DNA of 36,112 nt from an uncultured Treponema sp. (GTDB lineage Bacteria > Spirochaetota > Spirochaetia > Treponematales > Treponemataceae): contig CALINC010000032.1 in NCBI GenBank assembly GCA_938045195.1, positions 1 through 36,112 on the forward strand, read 5' to 3'. Positions 1 to 8,237 of the stretch are shown here, piece by piece. The first letter of the stretch is position 1; the number at the start of each line of letters is the position of its first letter. A program made the position numbers and the translations under genes. A model generated the notes under the pieces. That model searched no databases. It worked only from the letters and a program-made list of their open reading frames with translations, and had not been told where the DNA came from.

Positions 1-20
1 AACCACCTTATGAGAACAAC

Positions 21-52
21 ATACCCCGACGCTCGCGTCGGGGTTGTTGATT
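21..52 (+). repeat. Dispersed palindromic repeat, copy 1 (partial)
   Basis: A perfect 9-bp stem, CCCCGACGC / GCGTCGGGG at 24-43, is followed by GGGGTTGTTGATTC. The same core and the same GTTGTTGATT tail occur at 4905-4965 and, on the other strand, at 27136-27185 and 34726-34776. The left part seen in the other copies (ATTCGTGCGG...GGTTTAATA) is missing here, so this copy is truncated. It could work as a transcription terminator, although the tail is only moderately T-rich. Confidence 0.75.
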
Positions 53-100
53 CGTTACATTCTGTTTTTTATAGGGATTTGATATAATCAAAATAAATGA

Positions 101-137
101 GCATATCTAAAAACTGAGGTTAGATTTTTAGGGATGC
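101..137. repeat. Imperfect inverted repeat, possible IS-end remnant
   Basis: The arms GCATATCTAAAAAC and GATTTTTAGGGATGC pair with two mismatches and one wobble around an 8-nt loop. Read from its right side on the - strand, the GGGCATCCCTAAAAATC arm resembles GGGTACCTCTAAAAACC at 26603-26619, just upstream of the IS5-family remnant. This suggests joined or decayed element ends, but that is inference from a short similarity. The hairpin lies directly upstream of the gene at 225, which lacks the N-terminal domain of its family. Confidence 0.4.
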
Positions 138-224
138 CCGATAGACTACCCTCAAAAAAACGGGTTGGCGCTCTTTCATAAAAAAGCAAAACATCCTATA
201 CTATTCAAACGAAAAGAAGATACG

Positions 225-1628
225 ATGAACAGTTTTGAAATTACATCCCTTGTTGAACATGCGGATGATAGAACAATAAAAGATTTTCTCATTACACTCT
301 TACAGAAAGATGATGTATTGCTGCAAAAATTTAAAATAGCTTCCGGAACTCAACTTTCTCGAAGCGATGTGCGTTCATACGAAAAACAGATTGTGCGTAT
401 TTGTAAGCAAAATGAAAATGAGCATGGCTTTATTTCATACGGGGCTTCATGGAATTTTCATAGAGAATATGAAGAGTTCTTATCCGAAACGGCTACTGCC
501 CTCATTGACCGTAAAGAATATATGTCGGCGTTTGAGTTTATCCGCTTTTGCTTTATGACCCTCAACAGTCTCCATATTGATGATTCAAATGGTACTACAG
601 GAGCATTGGCATACGTTTGTATTGATTTCTGGCGTATTCTCTGTGATGCTTGTGATAGTTCGACACGCAGAATGCTGTACTTTCAGATAAAAAACATCCT
701 CACAGCAGACATAGCCGACTATCTTACAACGTATATTGAGGAGATGTTGTTTAAACATTTTTCCGAACCGGAATTTTTACACGATAAACTGATTCTATGT
801 GATGAGCAAATACAGTCTTTATCAGATGGCAGCGATAAAGCGGAGGATGAAAAAGCTGTATATAGCTTACTTATGAATTTCAGCGATAGGTGTGAACTGT
901 CAAACTGGATTTTGTATCGTATTCAACTTATGGAGCAGTTACAGCTTCCGCAAGAATATCGAGATGAATATTGTAAAAAATATATCAGTCTAGAGCAAGT
1001 TCGGTCATATTACGCGGAAGAATGTATCCGGCTCAACCGGTTTGAAGAAGCAATACGGCTTTATGAAGAAGGTAAAGAACTGTTTGGCGACTTGCCCGGT
1101 ATAATGCGCGATTACAGCAAACAGTTGGCAGCACTGTATTTAAAAACGAATCAAATGGAAGCCTATAAAAATGAGTTATGGCATCTGATATTAGAGTACC
1201 AGCGCGGCGATCTTGAAATTTATAAAGAATTGAAAGCCCTCTATAGCGAAGACGAATGGACAAAAGAACGTGAAAAAATTTTTGCATGTGTCAGAAATCT
1301 TGATGAATTATATAATTATGAGGAGCTCTATGATCGGCTGCTGGAAATGGCGTTGCAGGCTCCCGGTTTGTACTACATTTTACGCTATGAAGAAAAGGTA
1401 AAAGATTTGGCTCCTGATCGGATATTGGAAAAATATGAAACGGTGATACGCAAAATGGCAGAACCGGTATCAAGCAGAACAACCTATGCTGAAATCGCAA
1501 CATATCTCATACGGATGCTGCCGTACCCCAACGGTAATAACCTCGTCAAAAAGATACTTGACGAGTTCCGTATCAAATATAAAAGACGTCCGGCCATGAT
1601 GGATGAACTGAATTGCGTAGAGGTATGA
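225..1628 (+). CDS. SWIM zinc-finger-family protein lacking the SWIM domain (probable 5' truncation)
   Basis: This is a 467-aa protein if read from the ATG at 225; the frame stays open upstream to a TTG at 165. The sequence, with landmarks LVEHADDRTIKDFL, EYMSAFEFIRFCF and IDDSNGTTGALA, resembles from memory the helical body that follows the SWIM zinc finger (CxCx(n)CxH) in bacterial SWIM-family proteins. The finger itself is absent and the protein begins where the body would start. The C-terminal half is rich in TPR-like helical pairs (for example EECIRLNRFEEAIRLYEEG, about residues 265-283). A hairpin resembling an IS end sits just upstream, consistent with loss of the 5' end. No strong Shine-Dalgarno precedes the ATG, so expression is doubtful. 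The function is unknown; SWIM domains are linked to nucleic-acid or protein binding. Confidence 0.6.
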   Translation: MNSFEITSLVEHADDRTIKDFLITLLQKDDVLLQKFKIASGTQLSRSDVRSYEKQIVRICKQNENEHGFISYGASWNFHREYEEFLSETATALIDRKEYMSAFEFIRFCFMTLNSLHIDDSNGTTGALAYVCIDFWRILCDACDSSTRRMLYFQIKNILTADIADYLTTYIEEMLFKHFSEPEFLHDKLILCDEQIQSLSDGSDKAEDEKAVYSLLMNFSDRCELSNWILYRIQLMEQLQLPQEYRDEYCKKYISLEQVRSYYAEECIRLNRFEEAIRLYEEGKELFGDLPGIMRDYSKQLAALYLKTNQMEAYKNELWHLILEYQRGDLEIYKELKALYSEDEWTKEREKIFACVRNLDELYNYEELYDRLLEMALQAPGLYYILRYEEKVKDLAPDRILEKYETVIRKMAEPVSSRTTYAEIATYLIRMLPYPNGNNLVKKILDEFRIKYKRRPAMMDELNCVEV

Positions 1629-1635
1629 TGGATGC

Positions 1636-1809
1636 ATGATGAGCATAAAACAAAAACTATTGAAGCAGCAAAACAGTATGCAGATTTGTCTTAAAGATTT
1701 GATGAATACCGATACGGCAAAAGAGCTTTGAATTATACTTGAAGAAGAAGAGTACGGTATTTTATGGAAGCAGCGGCTTTTTAACGGAAACTTTTGGAAA
1801 AGCAGGTAG
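1636..1809 (+). pseudogene. Possible degraded small gene with an internal stop
   Basis: The frame from ATG 1636 reads MMSIKQKLLKQQNSMQICLK and continues to a TGA at 1729. It then stays open through IILEEEEYGILWKQRLFNGN to a TAG at 1807. The residue composition on both sides of the stop looks protein-like, which suggests one nonsense mutation in a short gene or gene fragment. I do not recognise the family. It lies directly after the truncated SWIM-family gene and may be debris from the same locus. Confidence 0.3.
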
Positions 1810-1813
1810 GTAT

Positions 1814-2371
1814 ATGAATATAGGAATGAAAAGAGGGATTGTCTATTTGGAAAATCATGATCCTGAATGGGAAGGCATCGCACACAGCACAATCGATACG
1901 CTCCATAATATACTGGGGAAAGATGCAGATGATATTCAGCATGTCGGAAGCACTGCAATTCGGAGCATAAAAGCAAAGCCGATAATCGATATTGCCGTAG
2001 GGGTAGCAGACTATGATGCTGTCTTAAGAAAGAACACCGAGTTGGAGCATCATCATCTTATTTTTCGATTTGATGAGCGTCCGGTACAATTATTATATGT
2101 AATGGGTGATTTTATCAAAGATACGAGAACTCATCATATTCATGTTGTTACGATGCATTCCGCGGAATGGGTTAAATATATCAATTTCCGCGATTATCTG
2201 AATGCGGAAGAACATGCTGCACGAGAGTATGAAAAACGCAAGATTGAACTTGCACAGCGTTTTTCAAATGACCGCAGTGCCTATGTAAATGGGAAAGCAA
2301 ACATTATCTCAAAGCTTTTACAAGAAGCAGCTGCGTGGAGAAACCGGCAGAAGAATAGACCTGTTCGATAA
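1814..2371 (+). CDS. GrpB family protein (UPF0157, nucleotidyltransferase-like fold)
   Basis: This is a 185-aa protein of the usual GrpB length. Near residues 44-60 it carries the family hallmark HVGSTAIRSIKAKPIIDIAV. The GSTA motif and the following acidic residue resemble the minimal nucleotidyltransferase core. The family also has a conserved HIHVV motif, present here (HHIHVVTMHS). I chose ATG 1814 because AGGTAGG lies just upstream; an earlier in-frame TTG at 1739 would add 25 residues unlike the family and overlap the remnant before it. The biochemical role of GrpB proteins is poorly defined. The last codons and the stop lie inside the left arm of a perfect hairpin (2358-2390), so the C-terminal residues RPVR come from repeat sequence. 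Confidence 0.85.
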   Translation: MNIGMKRGIVYLENHDPEWEGIAHSTIDTLHNILGKDADDIQHVGSTAIRSIKAKPIIDIAVGVADYDAVLRKNTELEHHHLIFRFDERPVQLLYVMGDFIKDTRTHHIHVVTMHSAEWVKYINFRDYLNAEEHAAREYEKRKIELAQRFSNDRSAYVNGKANIISKLLQEAAAWRNRQKNRPVR

Positions 2372-2477
2372 CTTCGTTATCGAACAGGTCGACGAGTTCA
2401 AAATCGCACATATACCACGATTTTGAACATCGCATTTCAAGGCAACCTGTTCGGAAACTGAAGTTTCAGAACAGGTT
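2358..2477. repeat. Three consecutive intergenic hairpins
   Basis: Hairpin 1 (2358-2390) has perfect 15-bp arms, GACCTGTTCGATAAC and its complement, around TTC. Hairpin 2 (2396-2428) has perfect 11-bp arms, GTTCAAAATCG / CGATTTTGAAC, with an 11-nt loop. Hairpin 3 (2444-2477) has 16-nt arms beginning AACCTGTTC with one mismatch and a 2-nt loop. Hairpins 1 and 3 share ACCTGTTCG. The block ends grpB and probably terminates its transcript, since TTTATTATATTG follows hairpin 3. Three stems are more than a terminator needs, so it may be a dispersed extragenic element. Confidence 0.7.
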
Positions 2478-2620
2478 TATTATATTGTCATTACCGGAAA
2501 AAGCGGAACATACCTGTAATGCTTTCTTGCTTTATGACACTCAATAAGAGAGAAAAATGCTTTCCTACCGCGCTGCTCCTCCGCAAGTACGGACAGATTA
2601 GAAATCAATGAATAATGAAC
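2478..2620. other. Intergenic stretch without a recognisable gene
   Basis: No reading frame with a credible start or a recognisable product was seen on either strand between the hairpin block and the chemoreceptor promoter. Confidence 0.5.
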
Positions 2621-2649
2621 TAGACAGAAAACAATAATGGAGATATAAT
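2621..2649 (+). promoter_or_regulatory. Sigma-70-type promoter of the first chemoreceptor
   Basis: TAGACA (2621-2626) and TATAAT (2644-2649) are separated by exactly 17 nt. The same pair with the same spacing precedes the second chemoreceptor (5012-5040), and flanking bases (GAACTAGACA) are also shared. The predicted start near 2656 gives a leader of about 70 nt ending in AAGGAG. Confidence 0.75.
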
Positions 2650-2727
2650 AAATGTATACTGTAAAAAGTATAAAAAATTAATTGGTAATTTCAAAAAAGG
2701 TAAATTTCAAAAAGGAGCTTGACAAAA

Positions 2728-4857
2728 ATGGAAAAAAAGTATTTCATCCCACCACCACCCGAGAAAAAAAAGCGTTTTTCTGTTAAAACAAAACTGCTGG
2801 TTATTTTCGGATTGTTGATTTTAACGGCAGGAACTGTTCAAGGTGTCTCAGCTATTGTTGCTGCCAGAAGAGCCGTAACACGGAAAGTTCAAATTCATCT
2901 CATTGACAAGGCTGATGATACCGCTCAAATTATAGACGGACTTATAACAGCTTTTTTGAACTTTATAGAAGGCGTTGCGCGTATACCTGCTTTAACCGAC
3001 CCCTCATATTCTTTTACGGAAAAAGCAAAAATCCTACAAAAAGAAGCCGCCGCTAATACGAGGATAAGTGAACTCTATATAACCGATACAAACGGCAATA
3101 CTTATCTTTCAGACGGAAAAGTGATTTCAGTTAAAGACCGTGAGTGGTTTCAAACAGCCCTATCCGGAAAGAAATTCGTTTCAGAAACTTATGTTTCGCG
3201 TTCAAACGGGCAACTGGTAAACACTTTGTCTATTCCTTTATACAACGAAAATAACCGGATTATCGGGGTACTTGCCGCCGACACTCCCGGAACAAAACTT
3301 TCGGAAGATATAGGCAATATTGTTGTCGGAAACACCGGCTATTGTTTTATTTTAGGCTTGACAGGTATGACCATAGCGCATAAAGACAGAACACTGGTTC
3401 TTGAACAAGATAATTTTCAAGAGCGTGTAAAAACCGATAAAAGTTTAACTTCCATTGCCGCATTCGCAAAAAAAGCAATGCAGGCAAGCACCCCTGCAGT
3501 AGACTATTATGAATACAAAGGTATTTCTACAATAGGTTCATATTCCAAATTAAAAACAACGGGATGGACGGTTGTTATTAAAGCCCCTGTTGTGGAATTT
3601 ATGGGCGATATTAACAATTTAACATATTTATTATACACCATAATAGGTACGGTTTTATCCATTTCGATTATCATTATTTTCTTAATTGCCCATTCGATAA
3701 TAAAGCCGCTCCAGACAGCCGTAGACGCTTTAAAAAATATTTCACAAGGAGAAGGCGATTTAACCGTACGGCCGCCGATACATGGTAATGATGAAATTAC
3801 GGACTTATCACAATATTTTAATAAAACTATAGAAAAAATAGGAATTTCAATTAGCTCTGTTAATGCCAATACTGATGCGATGCAAAATATAGCCGGCGGA
3901 CTTTCGGCTAATATGACCGAAACCGCCAGTGCTGTTCAACAAATCAATACGAATATAGACACTATAAAAGAGCAAACTATAACACAAGCAGCAAGTGTAA
4001 CTGAAACTGTTGCAAATATTGAACAAATTATCCATACAATAAAACAGCTTGCTTCAAGTATTGAAATACAAAGCGATAGTGTCGAACGTTCTTCTTCATC
4101 AATTGAACAGATGGTAGCAAATATTGCTTCAATATCGCAAATTCTTGATAAAAACGATGTATTGATTAAAACTCTCTATGAAAAAACAATACAGGGAAAA
4201 GACGGAGCAAGAACTGCAAATATCGTAGTTACGCAAATGGCAGAAAAATCGGATTCACTTTTGGAAGCAAGTCTTGTTATCCAACACATTGCGAGCCAGA
4301 CAAATTTACTTGCAATGAATGCTGCCATTGAAGCCGCCCATGCAGGCGATACCGGAAAAGGTTTTGCTGTTGTTGCCGATGAGATACGTAAACTTGCGGA
4401 AGAATCCAATGCACAGGGTAAGCAAATAGGGGCAGTGCTGAAAGAATCGGCTGAAATTATAAAAAAACTGATCTCTACGGGACACGGGGCAGAACAAACT
4501 TTTGAAGAAGTTTATAAACTTGCACATACTCTTTCCGACCAGGAAGATGTTATAATTAATTCAATGAAAGAACAGTCAACAGGAAGCCGCGAAATATTAA
4601 CTGCCATTACTGATATAAAAAGCGTAACAGAAACGGTAAAGTCCGGTTCGGAAGAAATGCTCGGCGGAAGCGAAGAAGTTGTACAAGAAATGAAAAAACT
4701 TGATAATCTGACGCGTATTATTTCGGGCAGCATGAATGAAATGGCTTCAGGTTCAGTGCAGATAAATGAGGCTATTCAGGAGGTAAATGAACTTACGCAA
4801 AAAAATAAGCAAAGTATTGAAGCTCTTGCAGTTGAAGTAAAAAAGTTTAAAGTGTAA
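2728..4857 (+). CDS. Methyl-accepting chemotaxis protein (Cache sensor), paralog 1
   Basis: This 709-aa transmembrane chemoreceptor should sense a small extracytoplasmic ligand and control the CheA kinase. In order it has a basic N-terminus with a proline run, TM1 (about 23-48), a large periplasmic region typical of a double Cache domain (about 50-295, with DREWFQTALSGKKFVSETYV and IGVLAADTPG), TM2 (about 300-325), HAMP (about 326-375, GEGDLTVRPPIHGNDEITDL) and a cytoplasmic coiled-coil signalling domain. The tip includes IASQTNLLAMNAAIEAAHAG (about 520-539) and VVADEIRKLAEES. No C-terminal CheR-docking pentapeptide is seen. ATG 2728 fits AAGGAG with 10-nt spacing; the in-frame TTG at 2719 abuts the Shine-Dalgarno. 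A rho-independent terminator follows, so it is probably monocistronic. The ligand cannot be read from the sequence. Confidence 0.93.
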   Translation: MEKKYFIPPPPEKKKRFSVKTKLLVIFGLLILTAGTVQGVSAIVAARRAVTRKVQIHLIDKADDTAQIIDGLITAFLNFIEGVARIPALTDPSYSFTEKAKILQKEAAANTRISELYITDTNGNTYLSDGKVISVKDREWFQTALSGKKFVSETYVSRSNGQLVNTLSIPLYNENNRIIGVLAADTPGTKLSEDIGNIVVGNTGYCFILGLTGMTIAHKDRTLVLEQDNFQERVKTDKSLTSIAAFAKKAMQASTPAVDYYEYKGISTIGSYSKLKTTGWTVVIKAPVVEFMGDINNLTYLLYTIIGTVLSISIIIIFLIAHSIIKPLQTAVDALKNISQGEGDLTVRPPIHGNDEITDLSQYFNKTIEKIGISISSVNANTDAMQNIAGGLSANMTETASAVQQINTNIDTIKEQTITQAASVTETVANIEQIIHTIKQLASSIEIQSDSVERSSSSIEQMVANIASISQILDKNDVLIKTLYEKTIQGKDGARTANIVVTQMAEKSDSLLEASLVIQHIASQTNLLAMNAAIEAAHAGDTGKGFAVVADEIRKLAEESNAQGKQIGAVLKESAEIIKKLISTGHGAEQTFEEVYKLAHTLSDQEDVIINSMKEQSTGSREILTAITDIKSVTETVKSGSEEMLGGSEEVVQEMKKLDNLTRIISGSMNEMASGSVQINEAIQEVNELTQKNKQSIEALAVEVKKFKV

Positions 4858-4867
4858 ATTTAAACGG

Positions 4868-4905
4868 AAAAGGCTCCCAAGATGAATATCTTTAGAGCCT
4901 TTTTA
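4868..4905 (+). terminator. Rho-independent terminator after chemoreceptor 1
   Basis: Arms AAAGGCTC (4869-4876) and GAGCCTTT (4895-4902), with an inner AAGAT/ATCTT stem, are followed by a T run. The stop codon lies 11 nt upstream. It runs straight into copy 2 of the palindromic repeat. Confidence 0.8.
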
Positions 4906-4965
4906 TTCGTGCGGTTTAATACCCTGTTGCTGCGCAACGTACGCTCTGCGTTGGGGTTGTTGATT
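4905..4965 (+). repeat. Dispersed palindromic repeat, copy 2 (with enlarged centre)
   Basis: It begins ATTCGTGCGGTTTAATACCC and ends GCGTTGGGGTTGTTGATT, matching copies 3 and 4 on the other strand. The centre is longer than in the other copies and contains an extra hairpin, TTGC-TGC-GCAA. It sits between a terminator and the promoter of the second chemoreceptor. Confidence 0.75.
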
Positions 4966-5011
4966 TACAAAGATGCCTAAATTATTTTTCCGATTTTGAT
5001 ATAAAGAGAAC

Positions 5012-5040
5012 TAGACATAAGGCAGTAATATGGATATAAT
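5012..5040 (+). promoter_or_regulatory. Sigma-70-type promoter of the second chemoreceptor
   Basis: TAGACA (5012-5017), 17 nt, TATAAT (5035-5040). The surrounding sequence through to AAAAAAGGAGCTTGACAAA is closely similar to the region before chemoreceptor 1, which shows that the promoter was duplicated together with the gene. Confidence 0.75.
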
Positions 5041-5100
5041 GGATATATGCTTTAAAAACTATAAAAAATAATTGCTAATCTAAAAAAGGAGCTTGACAAA

Positions 5101-6951
5101 ATGAAAAAATCCCCTCCAAAAAAAGACAAAGTTTTAATTCGTAGAACAAATCATCGCAGAACACTATCTTTTAAAATCGGCGGTATCTTTTTAATTTTTA
5201 TGCTATTGTTCGTCGGTATAATGTTACCGCTGACGGTTTTTATTATTCAATCCATATCTAACACTGTTTTAAATGTAGCTGTTACCGAACAATTAAACAG
5301 CGACTTAAATATTATACAAAGTCATCTTGAAGTATTACACGGCAGCTTGGAAATTCGGGATGGTGATCTTACAGGTTCGGAAAAACCTGTTACGATTGAA
5401 ACCCTTGACAATCTTTCGCAACAGCTTGGCGTTGCAATTACTTTTTTTGCGCCGGAGAATAAAGAATTTAAAAGGATACTCACTACAATCAAGGATAAAT
5501 CCGGTAAAAGAGCCGTCGGCACGTATTTGGATAAAGGAGCGGCTTATACCGCCGTTATGAAGAATACCACATATATAGGCGATGCGGATATTTTGGGAGA
5601 ACCTTTTATCACTGCATATCGCCCTATCTCTGTGGGAAATTCTATAAAATACCTTTTGTTTTGCGGAATTTCCACAGCTAAAGCAAACTCAAGTTTAGGT
5701 ACGCATCTTGATAAAACAATAATCCTAATTATTACATTATCAATAGGTTTTATGGTTATTGTCGTTATTGTAAGTTCGATTGTTATAAAAAAAATGATCG
5801 TTGCTCCTATCGGTGATATGGTGGGTATTTTATACAATGTAAGAGAGGGAGATTTGACGGATAGGTTGTCGTTAAACGGTAATAGTGAAATTACCGACTT
5901 TTCCGAATATTTTAATCAGACAGTTGAAAAAATAGGTCTTTCGATTAAATCAGTCGGCGATAATACCAAAATAATACAACATCTAGGCTCTGACCTTTCA
6001 AGTAATATGACGGAAACGGCAAGTGCTATTCAACAAATAACAACAAATGTGAATAATGTCAAAGAAAAAACCATAACGCAGACAGAAAGTGTTACGGAAA
6101 CCGCCTCAGCGATTGAACAAATAATTCACAGGATAAAATTGCTGAATAATAGTATTGAAACTCAAGCTGCAAGTGTTACGGAATCTTCAGCTTCAATCGA
6201 ACAAATGGTAGCAAATATAGCTTCAATTACTCAAACACTCGAAAAAAGTGATGATGTAATTAAAAATCTTGCAAGTGCTACCGGCGACGGTAAAGATGTT
6301 ATTATCAATTCCAACACTATAACTCAAAAAATTTCAGAAGAATCAGGCTCTCTTATGGAAGCATCAAGCGTTATTCAACACATTGCAAGCCAAACTAACT
6401 TACTTGCTATGAATGCTGCTATTGAAGCCGCTCATGCGGGAGATGCCGGCAAAGGCTTCGCCGTTGTTGCAGATGAAATCAGAAAACTTGCTGAAGAATC
6501 TTCCGCACAAGGCAGAACGATAACGGCAACATTAAAAACCTTATCCGGTGAAATTGAAACCCTCTCAGAATCTTCCAAAACCGTAGAAGAAAAGTTTAAT
6601 GCTATTTTTAATTTATCCGAACAAGTAAAGAATATGAGCAGCACACTTATGGACGCTATGCAGGAACAGGAACACGGAAGCCGTGAAGTTTTAACGGCAA
6701 TTAAAGAAATTAATACCGTTACGGCACAAGTAAATGAGGGCTCTGCTGAAATGTTAAAAGGAGGGGAACAAGTAGCAACTGAAATGCAAAAGTTGGACTC
6801 GCTAACCCGTGTTATTACTTCAAATATAAATGAAATGGCTTCGGGTGCACTACAAATAAATAATGCGGTTCAAGAAATAAACGAAATCGCGCAAACGAAT
6901 AAAAAAAGTGCCGATATTCTTGCAGAAGAAGTTGAGAAATTTAAAGTGTGA
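5101..6951 (+). CDS. Methyl-accepting chemotaxis protein (single-Cache type sensor), paralog 2
   Basis: This 616-aa chemoreceptor has TM1 (about 24-50), a shorter periplasmic region (about 50-202, with DNLSQQLGVAITFF and YLDKGAAYTAVMKNTTYIGD, typical of Cache_3/single-Cache sensors), TM2 (about 204-229), HAMP (about 230-283, EGDLTDRLSLNGNSEITDFS) and a signalling domain nearly colinear with paralog 1, with the same tip IASQTNLLAMNAAIEAAHAG. The cytoplasmic halves of the two paralogs are much more alike than the sensors, so one signalling output appears attached to different inputs. AAGGAG lies 10 nt before the ATG, with the same leader as paralog 1. No CheR-docking pentapeptide is visible at the C-terminus (EVEKFKV). 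Confidence 0.93.
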   Translation: MKKSPPKKDKVLIRRTNHRRTLSFKIGGIFLIFMLLFVGIMLPLTVFIIQSISNTVLNVAVTEQLNSDLNIIQSHLEVLHGSLEIRDGDLTGSEKPVTIETLDNLSQQLGVAITFFAPENKEFKRILTTIKDKSGKRAVGTYLDKGAAYTAVMKNTTYIGDADILGEPFITAYRPISVGNSIKYLLFCGISTAKANSSLGTHLDKTIILIITLSIGFMVIVVIVSSIVIKKMIVAPIGDMVGILYNVREGDLTDRLSLNGNSEITDFSEYFNQTVEKIGLSIKSVGDNTKIIQHLGSDLSSNMTETASAIQQITTNVNNVKEKTITQTESVTETASAIEQIIHRIKLLNNSIETQAASVTESSASIEQMVANIASITQTLEKSDDVIKNLASATGDGKDVIINSNTITQKISEESGSLMEASSVIQHIASQTNLLAMNAAIEAAHAGDAGKGFAVVADEIRKLAEESSAQGRTITATLKTLSGEIETLSESSKTVEEKFNAIFNLSEQVKNMSSTLMDAMQEQEHGSREVLTAIKEINTVTAQVNEGSAEMLKGGEQVATEMQKLDSLTRVITSNINEMASGALQINNAVQEINEIAQTNKKSADILAEEVEKFKV

Positions 6952-7058
6952 TATTGGAGGGATGCAATTTTTCAAAAATATGCGGGTAATTACTGCGGCT
7001 GCACGGCAAAAAAACATATAAAATATTTTTGAGACTAAATTCAATTAGCGCAATACAA

Positions 7059-8237
7059 ATGATGAGTATAAAACAAATATTCTCTTTCCCATTTAAATTT
7101 TTAGATGAGAAAATTCAATTTAGAAGTAAAACCGTTTTTATGTATATCTTAAAAGAATTACTCTTATACTTTGCGGTTTCTTTTTTATTTTTCTTTTTTA
7201 TTTTTTTTGTAAATCAAATTCTTTTAATGGCGGAAGAAATACTTTCCAAAAAAGCACCGCTTAAAGATGTATTACTTTTACTTTTTTACTCGCTGCCGTT
7301 TATCATTGCTACAACAGCCCCTTACGCAGCTCTTGTGGGTACCCTTATGTGCTTAGGAAGATTTTCTGCCGATTATGAATTTATTTCGATGAATGCTCTT
7401 GGCATTTCTTCATTTTTTATTTTAATTCCCGTTTTTGTCGTCGGGCTTTTAATTTCGATAGGATCATTTATTACAAACGATATTTTAATTCCGTCTGGTA
7501 CAATTAAATTCAATGAAGTGCTTTACGACATCGCTTCTTCAACTCCTGCATTGGAACTTGAATCATACTCAATTAAGCGGAATGAGAATTCCGTTGTTGT
7601 TACGGGACTTATAAAAGACAAAAGTATTCACAACCTTTTGATAATTGATTCCAGCCAAAGAGATGCAAAGCGTTTTTTATCTTCGGGAATAACAAATGTA
7701 GAAAAATCCAATAACAAGGCAATTATTATGCAGCTCGAAATGTTAAACCCTCGTCTTCTTAGTTTGAATTTAACGGATCCATCAAAGTTCGATACTGCTT
7801 ATGGTGAAAGTATTATCTACAATGTTCTTGCGAAAGACGTAGCACCCAAATTTATTTCCAGTGCGGGTCCCGACAAAATGACTTCCAGAGACTTAATAAA
7901 AGACATTAGAGAAAAACGCAAAGATCCCGATACAGACCCTCGTTTTTTAAATATATATGTAATGGAATTGCACAGAAAATTCTCCGTACCGTTCGGGGCT
8001 CTTTTTTTTGTATTGTTAGCATTTGCAATAAGCCGTTCGGGCAAAGCCTATGACCAAGGCGTAGGCTTTGTTGTAGGTCTTCTAATTTCCGTTGCATATT
8101 GGGCATTTTTAATAGGCGGGCAAATGCTCTGCTTGGAATCAAATATAGAAATAAACGGAGCTCTTGTAATGTGGTTTCCGAATATTCTCCTCGTTGCCGT
8201 TACGGTAATACTTGCAATAAGAAGGATTTTAAAATGA
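7059..8237 (+). CDS. lptF: LptF-like permease (YjgP/YjgQ family)
   Basis: In LptF-bearing bacteria this family forms, with LptG and the ATPase LptB, the inner-membrane complex that extracts lipopolysaccharide and passes it to the periplasmic bridge. The protein is about 392 aa. After a short cytoplasmic N-terminus come YILKELLLYFAVSF and further membrane segments, with the family's APYAALVGTLMCLGRFSADYE and EFISMNALGIS in the first half. A periplasmic jellyroll-like middle (about 145-285) follows, then three C-terminal membrane segments (PFGALFFVLLAFAIS). The start is uncertain: ATG 7059 or 7062 is preferred over TTG 7029 or ATG 7141, none with a good Shine-Dalgarno. It overlaps lptG by 4 bp. 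Treponemes of this type are reported to lack classical LPS, so the lipid carried may be another glycolipid. Confidence 0.85.
   Translation: MMSIKQIFSFPFKFLDEKIQFRSKTVFMYILKELLLYFAVSFLFFFFIFFVNQILLMAEEILSKKAPLKDVLLLLFYSLPFIIATTAPYAALVGTLMCLGRFSADYEFISMNALGISSFFILIPVFVVGLLISIGSFITNDILIPSGTIKFNEVLYDIASSTPALELESYSIKRNENSVVVTGLIKDKSIHNLLIIDSSQRDAKRFLSSGITNVEKSNNKAIIMQLEMLNPRLLSLNLTDPSKFDTAYGESIIYNVLAKDVAPKFISSAGPDKMTSRDLIKDIREKRKDPDTDPRFLNIYVMELHRKFSVPFGALFFVLLAFAISRSGKAYDQGVGFVVGLLISVAYWAFLIGGQMLCLESNIEINGALVMWFPNILLVAVTVILAIRRILK

Noticed and set aside
1470..1976. 168-codon - strand frame opposite the SWIM-type and GrpB genes
   Set aside because: It is antisense to better-supported genes, and its Cys/Phe/Ser-rich composition is typical of a shadow frame.
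6958..7020. Small frame MQFFKNMRVITAAARQKNI between chemoreceptor 2 and lptF
   Set aside because: GGAGG is only 1 nt from its ATG, and the sequence is not recognisable; too weak to call.
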